64,000 bases of DNA. It comes from Allomuricauda sp. ARW1Y1. GTDB taxonomy: Bacteria > Bacteroidota > Bacteroidia > Flavobacteriales > Flavobacteriaceae. The notes beneath the pieces were generated by a model that searched no databases, was not told the DNA's origin, and worked only from the letters and a program-made list of their open reading frames with translations. Numbering within the stretch: position 1 is the stretch's first letter; each line of letters opens with the position of its first letter. A program made the position numbers and the translations under genes. Location of the stretch: contig NZ_JACBZU010000002.1 in the NCBI RefSeq assembly GCF_013407935.1, positions 310,001 through 374,000 of the forward strand, in the 5' to 3' direction. This document shows positions 62,856-64,000 of the stretch, one piece after another.

Positions 62856-63338
62856 ATGGCAACTACTATCACCAAACACGAACGAAATTTATCCGCGATC
62901 ATCCACGCGTCCATGTTCTCGAAGTACTTTATCCCGTTTGGGAATTTTATACTTCCGTTGATCTTGTGGACCGCCAACAAAAAAGAGCACGCGTTTGTCG
63001 ATTACAACGGCAAACAGGCGCTCAACTTTCAGATTAGTATGTTGCTTTACTCCATCGTGGCAGGTTTGGTCACTATTCCGTTTTTTATCGGGTTTTGGCC
63101 AGACTTGTTCGATTGGAACTTTTTCGGGTTCCACGGGTTAAGCGACCTTAACAACCTAAACATTCATATCGACAGTGACGATTTTAGGTTTGGGAGACTG
63201 ATCTGGCCTGTGGGCATATCCGGGTTTTTACAAGTGGCCTTGGCGGTGGTCAACATCGTATTCACCATCTTGGCCACCATACGTACCAACGAGGGGGAAT
63301 ATTTTAAATATCCATTTACCATAAAATTCATCAAATAA
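62856..63338 (+). CDS. DUF4870 membrane protein
   Basis: 160 residues. The family signature is AIIHASMFSKYFIPFGNFIL and KEHAFVDYNGKQALNFQIS, with membrane segments near 25-40, 60-85 and 125-150. In Flavobacteriia a DUF4870 protein commonly precedes PadR and PspC genes, as here. It is the first gene after the consensus promoter. Its role with the PspC system is unknown. Confidence 0.92.
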   Translation: MATTITKHERNLSAIIHASMFSKYFIPFGNFILPLILWTANKKEHAFVDYNGKQALNFQISMLLYSIVAGLVTIPFFIGFWPDLFDWNFFGFHGLSDLNNLNIHIDSDDFRFGRLIWPVGISGFLQVALAVVNIVFTILATIRTNEGEYFKYPFTIKFIK

Positions 63339-63446
63339 CTATAGGAGCTTCATCACCTCCAAAGCATTCATCATCGATCAAAGAAAAACGGAGTTTAACC
63401 ATCAATCAAAAAACGAAAAACATCATCAAATCATCAATCAAAGAAC

Positions 63447-63490
63447 CGTTTCCACTCCCCTGCCCAATTCAGGGGAATGGAGTGGAAACG
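63447..63490. other. Strong intergenic hairpin between the DUF4870 and PadR genes
   Basis: CGTTTCCACTCC (63447-63458) pairs with GGAGTGGAAACG (63479-63490); inside, CCCCTG pairs with CAGGGG. No T-run follows on either strand, so a factor-independent terminator is unlikely. It may be an mRNA processing site or an attenuator. The surrounding 242-bp gap is rich in ATCATCAATCAAA-like sequence and has no gene. Confidence 0.7.
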
Positions 63491-63539
63491 AAACCAAACC
63501 AAATCAAGTTTGGAAGAACAAAGAAAAACTGTTAATCAG

Positions 63540-63560
63540 ATGCCGAACCCAGTTCAGCAT
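63540..63560. repeat. ATGCCGAA/TTCAGCAT inverted repeat, copy 2
   Basis: ATGCCGAACCCAGTTCAGCA, almost the same as 60955-60975, 20 bp before the PadR start. Confidence 0.65.
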
Positions 63561-63580
63561 AAATTTAGAACCATGAAATT

Positions 63581-63910
63581 ATGAACATAGAAAACACAAA
63601 AGCACAAATGCGTAAGGGGGTTCTGGAGTATTGCATCTTGTCCATTTTAAAGGATGACGACAAGTATGCCTCAGAAATTCTGGAAGCCTTGAAAGACGCA
63701 AAGATGTTAGTAGTGGAAGGTACCATATACCCTTTGCTCACAAGGCTAAAGAACGCGGGACTGCTCAACTACCGTTGGGAAGAATCCACATCGGGACCTC
63801 CCCGCAAGTATTACGCGCTCACCGAAACAGGGCAGTTGTTCCTCAACGAACTCAACGGCACCTGGGATGAACTTAGAAATGCAGTCAATCTGGTAACCAA
63901 CACAAAATAG
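63581..63910 (+). CDS. PadR family transcriptional regulator
   Basis: 109 residues: MRKGVLEYCILSILKDDDKY at the N terminus, winged-helix recognition part EGTIYPLLTRLKNAGLLNYR, the wing ESTSGPPRKYYALTETGQ and a short C-terminal dimer helix (PadR-s1). It represses adjacent genes, most likely the PspC gene 10 bp downstream and perhaps the cluster itself. The inverted repeats upstream (63447, 63540) are possible operators. Confidence 0.94.
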   Translation: MNIENTKAQMRKGVLEYCILSILKDDDKYASEILEALKDAKMLVVEGTIYPLLTRLKNAGLLNYRWEESTSGPPRKYYALTETGQLFLNELNGTWDELRNAVNLVTNTK

Positions 63911-63919
63911 AATCAAAAA

Positions 63920-64000
63920 ATGAACAAGACAGTAAATATAAATCTAGCAAATACGCTCTTCCACATAGACGACGATGCGTACAATAAGCTCAGACGGTAT
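63920..64000 (+). CDS. PspC-domain membrane protein (3' cut by window edge)
   Basis: Only the first 27 residues are present: MNKTVNINLANTLFHIDDDA and YNKLRRY. This N terminus is typical of large PspC-domain proteins encoded after PadR genes in Flavobacteriia, which carry envelope-stress functions. The frame is open to the end of the window. The product name rests on this start and on context. Confidence 0.75.
   Translation, partial: MNKTVNINLANTLFHIDDDAYNKLRRY

Noticed and set aside
63447-63490. Rho-independent terminator after DUF4870
   Set aside because: The stem is strong but no T-run follows on either strand.

Overview
The window looks like chromosomal DNA of a marine member of the Flavobacteriaceae (Bacteroidota), close to the Muricauda/Flagellimonas type. 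This is inferred from gene families: a PorP/SprF type IX secretion protein, a TonB-dependent receptor with an N-terminal carboxypeptidase-regulatory-like domain, 2TM-domain proteins with LytS/LytTR regulators, a LETM1-related biofilm protein, sortilin-like Asp-box propellers, DUF4331 proteins and many short-lipobox lipoproteins. Genes lack Shine-Dalgarno sites and the best promoter fits the Bacteroidota TTTG / TAnnTTTG consensus. No rRNA, tRNA, CRISPR array, transposase or prophage was seen.

Layout. 1-5.3 kb: a fadN-fadA-fadE beta-oxidation operon, interrupted between fadA and fadE by a gene for a 23S-rRNA-IVS-type four-helix-bundle protein that sits inside inverted 7-bp-periodic repeats. 5.6-9.5 kb: a LolA-like periplasmic protein and a secreted Asp-box propeller. 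9.7-15.3 kb: divergent GH15 hydrolase and OtsA-OtsB trehalose synthase fusion, then a propeller/SnoaL protein. 15.3-31.3 kb: an exported degradation island with M28, M1 and S9 peptidases, two amidohydrolases, an MFS carrier, a second Asp-box propeller and a giant ThuA/sugar-dehydrogenase/PKD/cytochrome c lipoprotein. 31.3-42.4 kb: envelope and stress genes (DUF2490, Cu-Zn SOD, YceI, ECF sigma with anti-sigma, OmpW, CorA, MscS, TPR plus a two-gene DUF4331 set, LETM1-related protein). 42-46 kb: one operon encoding a TPR protein, a histidine kinase fused to a 2TM domain, four separate 2TM proteins and a LytTR regulator. 46-58 kb: mixed housekeeping and transport genes (PaiB, PorP/SprF, GNAT, DoxX, TonB receptor, OxyR, DacB, NudK, M81, DUF2461). 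58.2-61.3 kb: two gene-poor islands of short repeats flanking a BspA-type lipoprotein. 61.3-64 kb: AIM24-like protein, DUF4442 protein, then a DUF4870-PadR-PspC cluster that leaves the window.

The main novelty candidate is a family of heptanucleotide-periodic repeats. Strict 7-bp phasing of a core triplet occurs in every large gene-free stretch. In two places inside the fad operon it forms inverted 4+4 arrays: one empty (1825-1879) and one enclosing the four-helix-bundle ORF (3088-3510). This resembles the intervening sequences of bacterial 23S rRNA genes, but in an mRNA operon.
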